Origin: JAXGXJ01 sp963829545
Lineage (GTDB): Bacteria; Actinomycetota; Thermoleophilia; RBG-16-64-13
Assembly (NCBI GenBank): GCA_963829545.1
Contig: CAWHIX010000008.1
Span: forward strand, 1 to 64,000
Direction of reading: 5' to 3'
Length of the DNA: 64,000 nt
The translations under genes were made by a program, and so were the position numbers. Below the pieces are notes generated by a model. It saw nothing but the letters and a program-made list of their open reading frames with translations, was not told the origin of the DNA and ran no database searches. Positions 16,481 through 26,198 of the stretch are shown here, one piece after another. Position 1 is the first letter of the stretch. Each line of letters opens with the position of its first letter.

Positions 16481-17833
16481 ATGGCGAGCCAAGTAGAGAA
16501 GACGATCCTGGAGCCCTCGCGGCGGTTGAAGGTCTGTCGGGAGACCGAGGTGCTGGTCGTCGGGGGCGGGCCGGCCGGAGTGGCCGCCGCGCTGGCGGCG
16601 GCCCGGAACGGAGCCGATACAACCCTGGTCGAGCGCTACAACCACCTGGGCGGCATGGCCACGGGGGGCCTCGTCATCCTCATCCCCAACATGAGTGCCG
16701 GCACCGAGGAGCAGGAGATCGCCGGCATCTGTGACGAGATGATGCGTCGGGTCGCCGCAAAGGGCGGAGCCCGCCACCCGCAGAGACGGCTCATGGGGTC
16801 GACCGATCCGCAGGTCATCGAAGAGCTGAAGCACTACCACGATTTCGTCGTCGACGGACGCGTGCGCATGAGCGTCATCGTCGACCCGGAGATGCTCAAG
16901 TGCGTCCTCAACGAGATGATCGAAGAAGCGGGCGTGAAGCTCTACCTCCACTCCTGGGCAAGCACAGCCATGGTCGACGGTGACCACGTGCGGGGGATCG
17001 CCTTCGAGAGCAAATCGGGACGCCAGGCCATACTGAGCAAGACCACCATCGACGCGACAGGGGACGGGGATGTCTTCGCCTCCGCCGGTGCGGAATTCGA
17101 CGGAGTCGTCGACCCCAACCTGCGCAGCGCCTCGGTCGCGGTGGTCTGGCGCATGGGAGACGTGGACTTTCCCGCGTACAGCAGTTTCCGGCACTCTGAG
17201 CCCGAGGCCTTCAAAGTGCTGATGGGCGAACTGCGCGAGGCCATCGGTTTCGACGCCTTCCCTCTGCCGACGCACCGCGACGACCAGGTCTGGGTGAACA
17301 ACTGGGTGCTGGGGAGGGATTGCCTCGACGTCGACGACATCACCTGGACCGAGGTGGCGGTGAGAAAGGCCATGCTCAAGGCTCACGACATCCTGAAGCG
17401 CAAGATGCCGGGCTTCCAGAAGAGCTTCATCCTCGACACCGCTTCCCAGCTGGGGACCAGGGGGAGCCGGCGGCTGATCGGCGAGCATGTCGTCACCGAA
17501 GACGACGTACGTTCGGGGGTGGTCTTCTCTGACACGATCGCCGTGATCCCGCCCTTCCACATCAAGACACCGCCCAAGGCGATACCCTATCGCTCGCTCG
17601 TGCCCGTCAAGGTGGACGACCTCCTCGTTGCGGGTCGCTGCTTCTCCTCGGATCCTTTTGCCAACGATCTGCTCAATCTGATCCCCTTCTGCGTGGCCAT
17701 GGGTGAGGCCGCCGGGACGGCGGCGGCAGTCGCTGTCGCCGACGGGGTGCAGCCCCGTAAGGTGGACGTGGGCAAGGTCCAGAGGAAGCTGGTCGACCAG
17801 GGAGTCTGGCTGCCGAAGGAACTCAGAGGGTAG
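16481..17833 (+). CDS. FAD-dependent oxidoreductase (FAD_oxidored/succinate dehydrogenase-like)
   Basis: 450 residues from ATG 16481. The N-terminal Rossmann motif is VLVVGGGPAGVAAALAAARN followed by LVERYNHLGGMATGG. A middle TTIDATGDGDVFASAGAEFD and a C-terminal VDDLLVAGRCFSSD, then FCVAMGEAAGTAAAVAV, complete the FAD site. This is the pfam12831-type layout used by many anaerobe oxidoreductases with unassigned substrates. Frames open further upstream are not supported by any ribosome site. It follows the small PRC-like gene and is probably in its operon. Confidence 0.8.
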   Translation: MASQVEKTILEPSRRLKVCRETEVLVVGGGPAGVAAALAAARNGADTTLVERYNHLGGMATGGLVILIPNMSAGTEEQEIAGICDEMMRRVAAKGGARHPQRRLMGSTDPQVIEELKHYHDFVVDGRVRMSVIVDPEMLKCVLNEMIEEAGVKLYLHSWASTAMVDGDHVRGIAFESKSGRQAILSKTTIDATGDGDVFASAGAEFDGVVDPNLRSASVAVVWRMGDVDFPAYSSFRHSEPEAFKVLMGELREAIGFDAFPLPTHRDDQVWVNNWVLGRDCLDVDDITWTEVAVRKAMLKAHDILKRKMPGFQKSFILDTASQLGTRGSRRLIGEHVVTEDDVRSGVVFSDTIAVIPPFHIKTPPKAIPYRSLVPVKVDDLLVAGRCFSSDPFANDLLNLIPFCVAMGEAAGTAAAVAVADGVQPRKVDVGKVQRKLVDQGVWLPKELRG

Positions 17834-17865
17834 CGAGTCGTGACCGGAGGGGAGCCCTCCGGCGG

Positions 17866-19425
17866 TCACGCCGAGCGGGGACCCTGTACGAGCGACACCA
17901 GAGCGCCGGCGACCGCCAGCCCAGCGGCAACGAGCATGGCCGCGCTGTACCCGTTCGAGAAAGCTGCCGCGGCGCCTTCGCTGGCCTCCTCGCCCAGGAA
18001 GAGCACCCGCCCGCCGGTGGCGCCGAGGCTCGAAGCGGCGATCGCTCCCAGCAGCGCGATGGAGACACCCTGACCGGTCGTGCGCATAGTCCCCAGGAAG
18101 CCTGAGGCGAGACTGAGTTCAGATCGCTTCACGGAGCCCATGACCGACGAGGTGTTGGGCGCGCTGAAAGCGGCCAAGCCGATGCCCACGAAGCCGAGAG
18201 CAAGCAGCACGCGCCACGCTGGGCACGGGGTGGGGAGGAGGCCCAACTGGAGCATACCGGCCGCTGCCAGCAGCATGCCGGAGGTGGCAAGGACCCGCGA
18301 GCCGACGCTGTCGGAAAGGCGTCCGAACACGGGGGAGAGACCCACCATGAACAGCGGCTGTATGAGCAGGATCAGTCCGGCCTGCTGGGGCGAATACCCC
18401 TGGACGATCTGCAGGAACACCGCGGTGAGGGTGGTCACCCCGTAGATGGCGGCGTAGTTGAGGAACGTCGCGGAGGTACCCGCCGCGAACACCCGGTTCT
18501 TACGCACCAGATCCAGATCGAGCAGGGGATCTCGTACGCGGCTCTCGACGACGATGAAGGCCACCAGGAATACGACGAAAGCCGCCAGCAGAACGAGCGT
18601 GAGCGGATTCAGCCAGCCCCAGAAGGGGACGGAGATCAAGGGCACGAGGAGGCTAACGAGCAGCAACCCCAGCAGTGCGGTGCCGGCCCAGTCGAGGGAC
18701 GCGCCGATGCCGGTCGCAGGCCCGGCGCCGGCCGCGGCCGGCGCGGGCTGTCCCTCGACCCGTCTCTCGGCCGCCGACCTCTCGCGGGCCGCTGCGCGGT
18801 CGCGGCGTTCGGCTCCGAGCAGGAACCAACCGTTCACGAGGGTGATGATCGCCAAAGGCACGTTGATGAGGAAGATCCAGCGCCAACTGGCATGGCCGAC
18901 TATCAGGCCCCCGATGGGCGGGCCGGCCATCAGGCCCAAGTAGCCCGCCATCGCGTTCAGGCCCAGTCCTCGTCCCCTTTCTTCGGGCGGAAAGACCGCG
19001 GTCACGAGAGCAGGTGAGGTAGCTGCCATGAAGGCTGCGCCGGCCCCCTGCAGGCTGCGTGCCGCTATCAGGAACGGTCCGCTGAAGGCCAGCGAGCAGG
19101 CGATGGAGAAGACGGCGAAGATGGCGAGGCCTATGAGGTAGAAGCGCATGAGGCCGTGCCTGTCGGCGAGACGGCCCACGGGGATGAGAAAGACGCTCAT
19201 AGTCAGCACGTAGGCGGCCTGTACCCAGAGCGCCTCGGAGTAGCTGAGCTGAAGTGCGGGGCCGAGGACCGGGAGCGCGACGGCGACGACCGTCGTGACG
19301 AGCGTGCCCATGAACATTCCGATGGAGCCAAGGACGAGCACTCGCCAACGATGGCGCCCCAACTCGGTCTCCGGCGCCGCAAGTGGGGGTGTGTCTACCA
19401 CGCCTCCGCTCGGACCGGGCTTCAT
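17866..19425 (-). CDS. MFS drug/solute exporter, 14-TM (DHA2) type
   Basis: 519 residues from ATG 19425, overlapping the esterase stop by one base (TGATG), so translation is probably coupled. Motif A-like GRLADRHGLMRFYLIGL, the motif C region GYLGLMAGPPIGGLIVG and about 14 hydrophobic segments fit DHA2 proton-driven exporters. A low-complexity loop (about residues 205-240, rich in Ala, Arg and Pro) separates the halves. The reading frame is also open into the upstream esterase because of an indel there, and the resulting 855-residue ORF is an artefact. The exported compound is unknown. Confidence 0.8.
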   Translation of the reverse strand: MKPGPSGGVVDTPPLAAPETELGRHRWRVLVLGSIGMFMGTLVTTVVAVALPVLGPALQLSYSEALWVQAAYVLTMSVFLIPVGRLADRHGLMRFYLIGLAIFAVFSIACSLAFSGPFLIAARSLQGAGAAFMAATSPALVTAVFPPEERGRGLGLNAMAGYLGLMAGPPIGGLIVGHASWRWIFLINVPLAIITLVNGWFLLGAERRDRAAARERSAAERRVEGQPAPAAAGAGPATGIGASLDWAGTALLGLLLVSLLVPLISVPFWGWLNPLTLVLLAAFVVFLVAFIVVESRVRDPLLDLDLVRKNRVFAAGTSATFLNYAAIYGVTTLTAVFLQIVQGYSPQQAGLILLIQPLFMVGLSPVFGRLSDSVGSRVLATSGMLLAAAGMLQLGLLPTPCPAWRVLLALGFVGIGLAAFSAPNTSSVMGSVKRSELSLASGFLGTMRTTGQGVSIALLGAIAASSLGATGGRVLFLGEEASEGAAAAFSNGYSAAMLVAAGLAVAGALVSLVQGPRSA

Positions 19426-20352
19426 CACGCGGTTCTCGAAGGCTCGGGCGCGTGCGCCAGATACCGGTTGAGGTGGTCGATCATCAACCGCCAGGCTTCG
19501 TCGGCCTCGGGTCCCCCTTGATGGGTGAACGCGTGGCGAGCGTCCTCGAAGCGCTTGAAGGTGACGAGCACTCCGGCTTCGATCAGCTTGTCCTTGAAGG
19601 CCTCGGCCTCGGCGGCGAGTGAGTCCTGGCCCGCCGTGATCACCAGTGTGGGCGGAAACGACTTCACCTGGTCCACCGTGGCGTAGCAGGGCGAGACCAG
19701 AGGGTTCTTCGCTGCCTCCCGGCTGCCGGTGTAGGCCGCGTCGAAGAGACGGCACATCTTCGGTGGCAGCGCCTCCTTCGGCTGGGGCTTCAGATAGGGG
19801 TCGGTGTGGACATCGAGCGGGGGATAGTCCAGTATCAGAGCCTTGAGACCCAGCTGCTTCCTCTCGGCATCGAGAAGGCAGACGGCCGCGCTCAGGTTCC
19901 CCCCCGCGCTGTGCCCTCCCACGGCGATGTTTCTGCGGGTCGATGCCCAGTTCCGCCGCGTGCTCCTTGGCGTACTTCACCACGGCGTAGCACTCCTCGA
20001 GTGCCACGGGGAACATCGCTTCCGGCGCCAGGCTGTAGTCGATGCTGAGGATCTTCACATCGGCCTTGGCGGCGACGCCGGGCATGAAGCGGTCGTCCAT
20101 CTCGGCGTGCCCGATGGTGAAGCCGCTGCCGTGGATGTTCACGAACAGCGGCAGCGTCCTGGGGTTCTCGAGATCGTAGGCAAGCACCCGGACTCGGCCC
20201 GCCTCGGTGTCGAGGTAGAGCTCCTTGCCGGCCCGCCCGCCCCCGCCGCCCATCATCTTCCGGCCCAAGATGGGCATGAGGAACCGGTAGAAGCCCACCT
20301 TACGCTGGATCTGCTTTCTCGTGAGCGGCTTCTCCGGAGGAACCGTGGTCAT
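19425..20352 (-). pseudogene. Alpha/beta hydrolase (HSL-like), frameshifted near 19925
   Basis: About 309 residues from ATG 20352. NIHGSGFTIGHAEMDDRF provides the oxyanion hole (HGSG rather than HGGG). Following it are ILSIDYSLAPEAMFPVALEE, and after one frame change GGHSAGGNLSAAVCLLD (nucleophile Ser). Further on are TLVITAGQDSLAAEAEAF (acid) and FEDARHAFTHQGG (His). Length and order are those of family IV esterases. This second esterase differs from the one at 14675. An in-frame ATG at 20433 would add 27 residues. It is translationally coupled to the MFS gene. Confidence 0.75.
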
Positions 20353-20588
20353 CGGGTCTATACCTTTCTGGAGCGCAGAGGACGATTTCTTGGCTTGGAG
20401 ACCCATGCTTCTCCGCTGCAGGTCGTCTGTCAAGGGGCGTCCGTGAGGGCCGCCGCCCGGACGACAGCGCGGGGACCACTCCCGCCACCAGGGCCGTGTC
20501 GAGAGAGGCGCTCAAACTTGCTACCATCCCCCTACTGTTCGGCCTCGGAGCTGTTGCTCCACGAGTTGGGGAATGAAAGGGAGGGCAA

Positions 20589-22583
20589 ATGGGGTCGAGA
20601 TACGAGCACGTGTTCGCGCCACTTAGGATCAGGGGAGTCGATTTCAAGAACCGCTTGGAGTTGGCCCCGCCGTCTCCCAACCTGGCCTCCCGAGACGGGC
20701 GGGTGACGACCGAGTTCGTCGACTTCTTCCGGGTCTTCGCCAGAGGGGGAGCGGCCGTCCTTTGTGTCGGCAACTCCGTCGTCGACATCAAAGAGGCGAG
20801 TGACGAAGAGCGCCAACTCGATCTGGGCACCGACGAGTGTCTCCTCCCGCTCAGCCGTTTTGCGGAGATGTGCGACGGCTTCGGGGCGCTCGCTTCGCTG
20901 GAGATCAATCACAACGGCAAGGACTCCGATCCCGGCAAGACGGGGAAAGCGGCCTACAGCCCCTCGTCGATCATTCCTTCCCACGAGATGTGGCGGGCGA
21001 AGCAGCAGGGTCGGGAGATGCTCCACACCATCGAGATGGACCACGCCAAGATCCGGCAGACCGTCGAGAAGTACGCCGCCGCCGCCCATCGCTGCCAAAG
21101 GGCCGGCATGAAGATGTGCATGATCCATGGCGGTCACGGGAATCTGATCGCCCAGTTCGCCAGTCCCCTCTACAACAAGCGCACCGACGAGTACGGCGGC
21201 TCTCTCGAGAACCGGGCTCGCTTCGCCATCGAGGTGCTGGACGGGGTCCGGGCGCTCTGCGGCGAGGACTTCGTGATCGAATACCGCATCTCGGCCGACG
21301 AGATCCATCCCGACGGCATGCACCTTCCCGAGACGCTCCAGTTCATCGAATTGATCCAGGACAAGGTCGATATCCTGCACGTATCCGCCGGACTGCACGG
21401 CGAGCTCCAATATATGCGCAACTGGTGGCAGAACTACCTGATGGACAGGGAGTACAACGTCCACTACGCCGCCAGCGTCAAGAAGGCCTTCCCCAACATC
21501 GTCGTGTGCACGGTGGGCTCCATCATGGACATCGCCCGCGCCGACGAGATCATCGCTTCCGGCAAGGCCGACATGGTTGCCATGTGCCGGCCGCTTCTGG
21601 CCGACCCGGAGATGCCGCGCAAGTACGCCCTGGGCAGGGAGGAGGACCGGCGTCCCTGCTTGCGCTGCCAGTACTGCGGGTTCCGTCTGATGATCCCGGC
21701 GGTCATCAACTGCGCCGTCAACCCCTATCTGGGCAACGAGACCGAGTTTCCAGAAGGCAAGGTCCAGAAGGCCGAGGTCAAGAAGAAGGTGGCGGTGGTC
21801 GGCGGCGGCCCCGCCGGCATCCAGGCCCTGCTGACCTTGTGTGACCGCGGGCATGACGTCACGCTCTACGAGAAGAGCGACCGTCTGGGCGGGCACGTGG
21901 TGCCCGGGTCGGCGCTGCTCCTTCAAGCAGGACGTCAAGGACTACCTCGATTACCTGGTGGGGCAGGCGAACAAGGCTCCCGCGAGCATCCTTCTCAACA
22001 CCGAGGCGACCAAGGAACTGCTCGACGCCGAAGGCTACGAGGCGCTCATCGTGGCTGTCGGCTCGCGGCCCATAGTGCCGAAGCTTCCCGGCATAGAGAA
22101 GCCGCATGTCCACTGGGCGCCGGAGGCCGACACGGGCGCGGTGACACCGGGCGACAAGACGGTCATCGTGGGCGCGGGCTCCGTGGGCATCGAGTGCGCC
22201 ATCGGCCTCAAGCGCGCCGGCAAGGACGTGACCGTCATCGAGATGCTGCCGGACATGTCCAGCCTCAGGATCTCCGCCGGGGGCGCGGCCATGGAGCTGA
22301 TGGGGCTGGTTGAACAGCTCGAGATCCCCGTGCGATTGAGTGCCGGCTGGAGGAAGTGACCGACAATACCGTGGTCTGTCGGGACACGGTCACGTCGGAA
22401 AGGATCGAGCTTCCTGCCGACACCGTGCTCCTGGCCGTGGGTATGGCCGCGCGCCACGACGTCGCCGACGCCCTGCGCCGCAGCGCCCCGGAGACCGAAG
22501 TCTTCGTGGTCGGGGATGCTTCGGAGGTGGGGACGATCGCCGGGGCCGTCAGGTCCGGCTTCAAGGCGGCCGCTTACATCTAG
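20589..22583 (+). pseudogene. Old-yellow-enzyme / FeS / FAD reductase (2,4-dienoyl-CoA reductase type), two frame breaks
   Basis: About 664 residues. An N-terminal TIM barrel (1-350) has HNGKDSDPGKTGK, MCMIHGGHGNLIAQFASPLY and NKRTDEYGGSLENRARF, the FMN-binding signature of NADH:flavin oxidoreductases. A [4Fe-4S] site CLRCQYC...NCAVNP follows (CX2CX2CX11C; the usual middle spacing is X3). Then comes a FAD domain VAVVGGGPAGIQALLTL and an NAD(P)H domain TVIVGAGSVGIECAIGL. Frames change at about 21910 and 22345. The family reduces enoyl-CoA, enoate, flavonoid or bile-acid double bonds in anaerobes. It probably works in the same catabolic set as the neighbouring genes. Confidence 0.8.
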
Positions 22584-22611
22584 GCCCGCGCCGCTCCTGT
22601 CCTGGATAAGT

Positions 22612-22648
22612 CGAGGCCCCGTCTGCGCTGAGCGCAGACGGGGCCTCG
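22612..22648. terminator. Bidirectional terminator hairpin
   Basis: CGAGGCCCCGTCTGCGCT (22612-22629) is perfectly complementary to 22631-22648. It lies between two convergent genes (reductase on plus, glycyl radical enzyme on minus). There is no strong T run, but position and perfection support transcript ending in both directions. Confidence 0.75.
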
Positions 22649-22675
22649 GCCACTCAGTGTGCGGGGCGCGTCGCC

Positions 22676-25099
22676 CTAGACCAGATCGAGCTCCGTGCGC
22701 CTGATCACGTCGTCCTGCAGACCCTTGTGCAACTCGACGAAGTAGGCGCTGAAGCCGGCGATGCGTACGACCAGGTCTCTGTGGTCTCGGGGTGGAGTTG
22801 CGCGTCCCTCAGCGTCTCAGCGCTGGCGATGTTGAACTGCAGTTCCATGCCGTCGAGCTCGAAGTAGGTCTTGATGAGCGCGACGAGCTTCTCCTTGCCC
22901 CCGCCTTCGAGCGCCTGGGGATGGAACTTCATGTTGAGCAGGGTCCCGTTGCCGCTGTGCCGGTGATCGATCCGTAGGGCAGACTTGAGCATGGCCGCGG
23001 GACCGCTGGTGTCCATGCACTGGATGGGCGAGATGCCGTCGGAGAGGGGTTCGCCCGTCTTGCGGCCATCGGGGGTCGCCCAGGTGATCTTTCCCCAGGC
23101 TACGTGAGTAGCCACGGGATAGAGGCCCGCCGACCAGTGATTGCCGCGGGGACCGACGCAGGATCTCACCTTCTCCGTGATCACCTTCGACATCCACTCG
23201 GCTATCTCGTCGGGATAGTCGAGGTCGTTCCCGTAGTGCGGGGTCTCTTTCATGATGCGCTGGCGAAGCAGTTCGTGTCCTTCCCAGTCGGCCATGAGGG
23301 CGTCGTAGAACTCGCCGGGCGGTGCAGAGCTTCTTGTCGAAGACCATGTACTTGATGGCCACGAGACTGTCGACCGCTGTGCCGATGCCCACGCCCGCGA
23401 AGCCGGTGCCGTTGTATGTGGCGCCTCCGTACATAACGTCCTTGCCACTCTCCATGCAGCCGTCCATGGTCGCGGAGACGATGGGAAGGGGCATGTGGTA
23501 GCGCGCGACGTATTCGCGGACACTGGTGAAGGAGACCTGCCAATCGATGAAGTGCTCGATCTGGCGTCTTGGTGGCGTCGAGCACCTCGTCGAAGCTCTT
23601 CATCTCGTACAGGTAGCCGGTGGGAAGGCCCGTCGGTGCTGAGGCTCACCGTCAGGTCGAGGCATAGGGTTCTCGCCGTTGTTGATGGCGAGGAGGACCG
23701 CACCGGGTATCCTCCAGAACGTCTCCTGACCGGGGCCTCCGTTCGCGGGCCAGTCGTTTCCGCATCCTCCAGGCTCCACGCAGCCGATGAGGCAGTAGTT
23801 GCGGGCGGATTCGAGGGACATGCCCCTATCCAGCAGTGTGGGGATGATCACCTTGTCGCTCTCGAAGGTCGGCACCCCCCCGCACAGCCTTCGTAGTCTC
23901 CACGGCCACGTCCCACAGCAGGTCGGGCGTGCCCTCGTGGATGCGGAGCGACATGGGAGGATCGTGCAGCAGCAGACGGCGCGCGCACTCCAGAAGCATG
24001 TAGGTGACCTCGTTGGTGGCGTCGAGGCCGTCCTTCGTGACGCCCCCCAGGGTGATGAGCTGCCCGGAGGTGTAGCCCCCCGCGGCCGCGGTGGCGAACG
24101 AGGGCCAGATCTTGTTCATCTCGGCGACCTTGAGGCAGAAGAGATCGAGGATCTCCTGAGCCCGCTCGCGCGTGATCCTCCCGGCGGCCAGATCGTCTAG
24201 GTAGAAGCTGTTCAGGTATTGATCGACGCGGCCGAAAGTCAGGCCGTGCAGGTTGCCGTCCAGAGACAGCGACGATCTGATAGAGGTACAGGCACTGGAC
24301 GGCCTCGGTGAAGGTGCGCGCCGGGTTCTCCATGACCCAGTCGAGTCCCTCCGCCATCTGCAGCAGCTCCGCGCGGCGAACCTCGTCGGTGCATCTCCGC
24401 CGCCTGCCGACGGCATTCGGCTGCGTAGCGTTTGGAGAGCGTGACTGCGGCGTCGCAGACGATGGTCACGGCGTAGTAGAACTGCTCCCGCTCGGCACTG
24501 TCGCCATACAGCCGGCCCTTCATGCCCTCGATCTTGTCCTGCGCCTCGCGCCTGATGGCGGCGAAGCCCTTGCGGATGGCCTTGTCGTAGTTGGTGCAGA
24601 AGTGGCCCACCGGTCCGGCGCCGGTGTGCTTGTCGCCGAAGGTCACGATGCCGTTGCCCACGATGTCGTGGAACTCGGGAGGCAGGGCGTCGTCCGTGAA
24701 GCGGCTGAGGTCGTTCTTCGCCCAGAAGTCCTCGAACTGCATGACATAGTCCATGTCTTCCTGATCCATGTCGTACGGGTCGAGGGCGCGGTTCAGGAAT
24801 TCGCCGCTCCTGATCTCGTCGAACAGCCAGCCCACAGCGTATTCGGGGAAGAGTGCCGAGCCGTGATAGGTGGAGGCCAACTCGCCGACTATGACCTCGT
24901 CCTCGTGCACGATCACGGGCATCTTCTCGCACAGATTGGCAAGGTTCTTCGCCCGCTTGATCATGGGCGGAAGGGTCGGGTTGTCCTGATAGAACTCGGT
25001 GACGAGCCTGAAGCGCTCTATGCACACCTTGGGCTTGGTGTCGCGATATCTCTTGCGGATCCGCGCTACCCGCGGTGCGATCGGAGAAAACTGGTACAT
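22676..25099 (-). pseudogene. Glycyl radical enzyme 1 (pyruvate formate-lyase family, dehydratase-like), about seven frame breaks
   Basis: Reading across the breaks gives about 807 residues, a full-length glycyl radical enzyme. It starts MYQFSPIAPRVARIRKRYRD. The active-site loop is NYCLIGCVEPGGCGNDW; the Cys-Val-Glu motif is the thiyl radical Cys with the catalytic Glu of the dehydratase/lyase subgroup, not the Cys-Cys of true PFL. The glycyl loop at the C-terminus reads LVVRIAGFSAYFVEL, with Phe where Tyr is usual. Breaks lie near 24390, 24260, 23880 (in a run of seven C), 23640, 23555, 23325 and 22790. Motifs and codon character persist through all of them, so consensus errors are likelier than decay. 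The substrate is not assignable. Confidence 0.75.
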
Positions 25100-25113
25100 G
25101 CCACGGCGCCTTT

Positions 25114-26085
25114 CTAATGAACCTGTACGGTCAACCCATACTCTTCAAGGATCGCTTTCAGTCCACCCATCCGCTCGTCTGAAGGAGCCGTCGCTTCGAG
25201 GATGGGTCCATCATGCCTGATCCGCTCCAACTTGGGAACGCCCAGCGCGTGGTAGGGGAGCAACTGTACGAGAGTCACTGCCCCGCCCAGTTCCTGCACA
25301 AACCTGCCCACCTGTCTGAAGTCCTCGTCGGAATCGTTGAACCTGGGGATCACGGGGATCCGTATCTGCATCTTGCCCCCGGCGGCCGCGATCCTGCGGG
25401 CGTTGTCGAGGATGGGCTCGTTGGGGACCCCGGTGACGGCCTTGTGCTCAGGACTGTCCATGTTCTTGAGATCGAGGAGGAACAGGTCGACGAAGGGGAG
25501 CGCCTTCTCGATGACGCCCCAGGATGCCAGACCGGTCGTGTCGAGCGCGGTGTGGATTCCCTGTTCCTTGAGCGCCTGCAACAGCGCCAGCGTGAACTCG
25601 GACTGGGAAAAGGGCTCTCCGCCCGAGACGGTGACGCCACCGCCGGACTTGTCGAAGAAGGGTCTGTCGCGGACCACTCGGTCGACCACCTCGGAGACCG
25701 TGTAGCGCCGGCCCCACATGGAAAGCGCGCCTGCGGGGCATTGCTCGGCGCACAGACCACAGTCGTCGCACTTGGCCCAGTCGACCTCGATCAGCTGAAG
25801 GCCGTCCGATCGCGGTCGGCCGCGGCATCCGTCGGCGGCCGTCGCACCGGCGCTTGCGGCTGCCTCGGCCTCCGCGGCCTTCGGCGCCGCCGGCGCCGCG
25901 GGGCTGATGGCCCCGTGCGGGCAACAGGAGAGGCACAGGCCACATACTTCCGTGCCGATGCACTTTCGCCACTGCCACGACAGTTGGACGTCGAAGCGTT
26001 GCGACTCGGGACTGTGGCACCAGGGACAGTGCAGGGGACAGCCCTTGAGAAAGACGGTGGTCCTGATCCCGGGTCCGTCCTGCAC
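25114..26085 (-). CDS. Glycyl radical enzyme activase (radical SAM)
   Basis: The radical SAM motif is CPLHCPWCHSPES (CX3CX2C). Two further ferredoxin-like clusters follow, CGLCLSCCPHGAIS and KCDDCGLCAEQCPAGAL, as in activases of dehydratase-type enzymes. Also present are GGGVTVSGGEPFSQSEF (SAM binding) and DLFLLDLKNMDS. Between the two clusters is an unusual Ala/Pro-rich insertion of about 35 residues. Homologues begin about 15 residues earlier: codons for GTIYDIQGFSVQDGPG are visible, but an in-frame TAG (26120 region) precedes them, so either GTG 26085 is the start or an indel hides it. It lies between the two radical enzymes and probably activates both. Confidence 0.8.
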   Translation of the reverse strand: MQDGPGIRTTVFLKGCPLHCPWCHSPESQRFDVQLSWQWRKCIGTEVCGLCLSCCPHGAISPAAPAAPKAAEAEAAASAGATAADGCRGRPRSDGLQLIEVDWAKCDDCGLCAEQCPAGALSMWGRRYTVSEVVDRVVRDRPFFDKSGGGVTVSGGEPFSQSEFTLALLQALKEQGIHTALDTTGLASWGVIEKALPFVDLFLLDLKNMDSPEHKAVTGVPNEPILDNARRIAAAGGKMQIRIPVIPRFNDSDEDFRQVGRFVQELGGAVTLVQLLPYHALGVPKLERIRHDGPILEATAPSDERMGGLKAILEEYGLTVQVH

Positions 26086-26130
26086 CGAGAAGCCCTGGAT
26101 GTCGTAGATGGTGCCGATAGGTTCCTATCC

Positions 26131-26198
26131 CCGCTGTCCCCGCAGGCACCGCTGTCCCCCAGGCCCCGCTGTCCCCCCAGGCACCTCTGTCTCCCTAG
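26131..26198. repeat. Tandem repeat of about 18 bp, 3.8 copies
   Basis: The units are CCGCTGTCCCCGCAGGCA (26131-26148), CCGCTGTCCCCCAGGCC (26149-26165), CCGCTGTCCCCCCAGGCA (26166-26183), and a partial, diverged unit that contains the stop codon of glycyl radical enzyme 2. The C-run length differs by unit (4, 5, 6). The array lies exactly where the activase start is expected. Confidence 0.8.

Noticed and set aside
17866..20433. 855-residue esterase-MFS fusion protein
   Set aside because: The middle 150 residues are out-of-frame translation of the esterase C-terminal half. The true frame ends with TGA overlapping the MFS ATG.
26131..26198. CRISPR-like array
   Set aside because: Units are contiguous with no unique spacers and differ mainly in C-run length. 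It is a simple tandem repeat.
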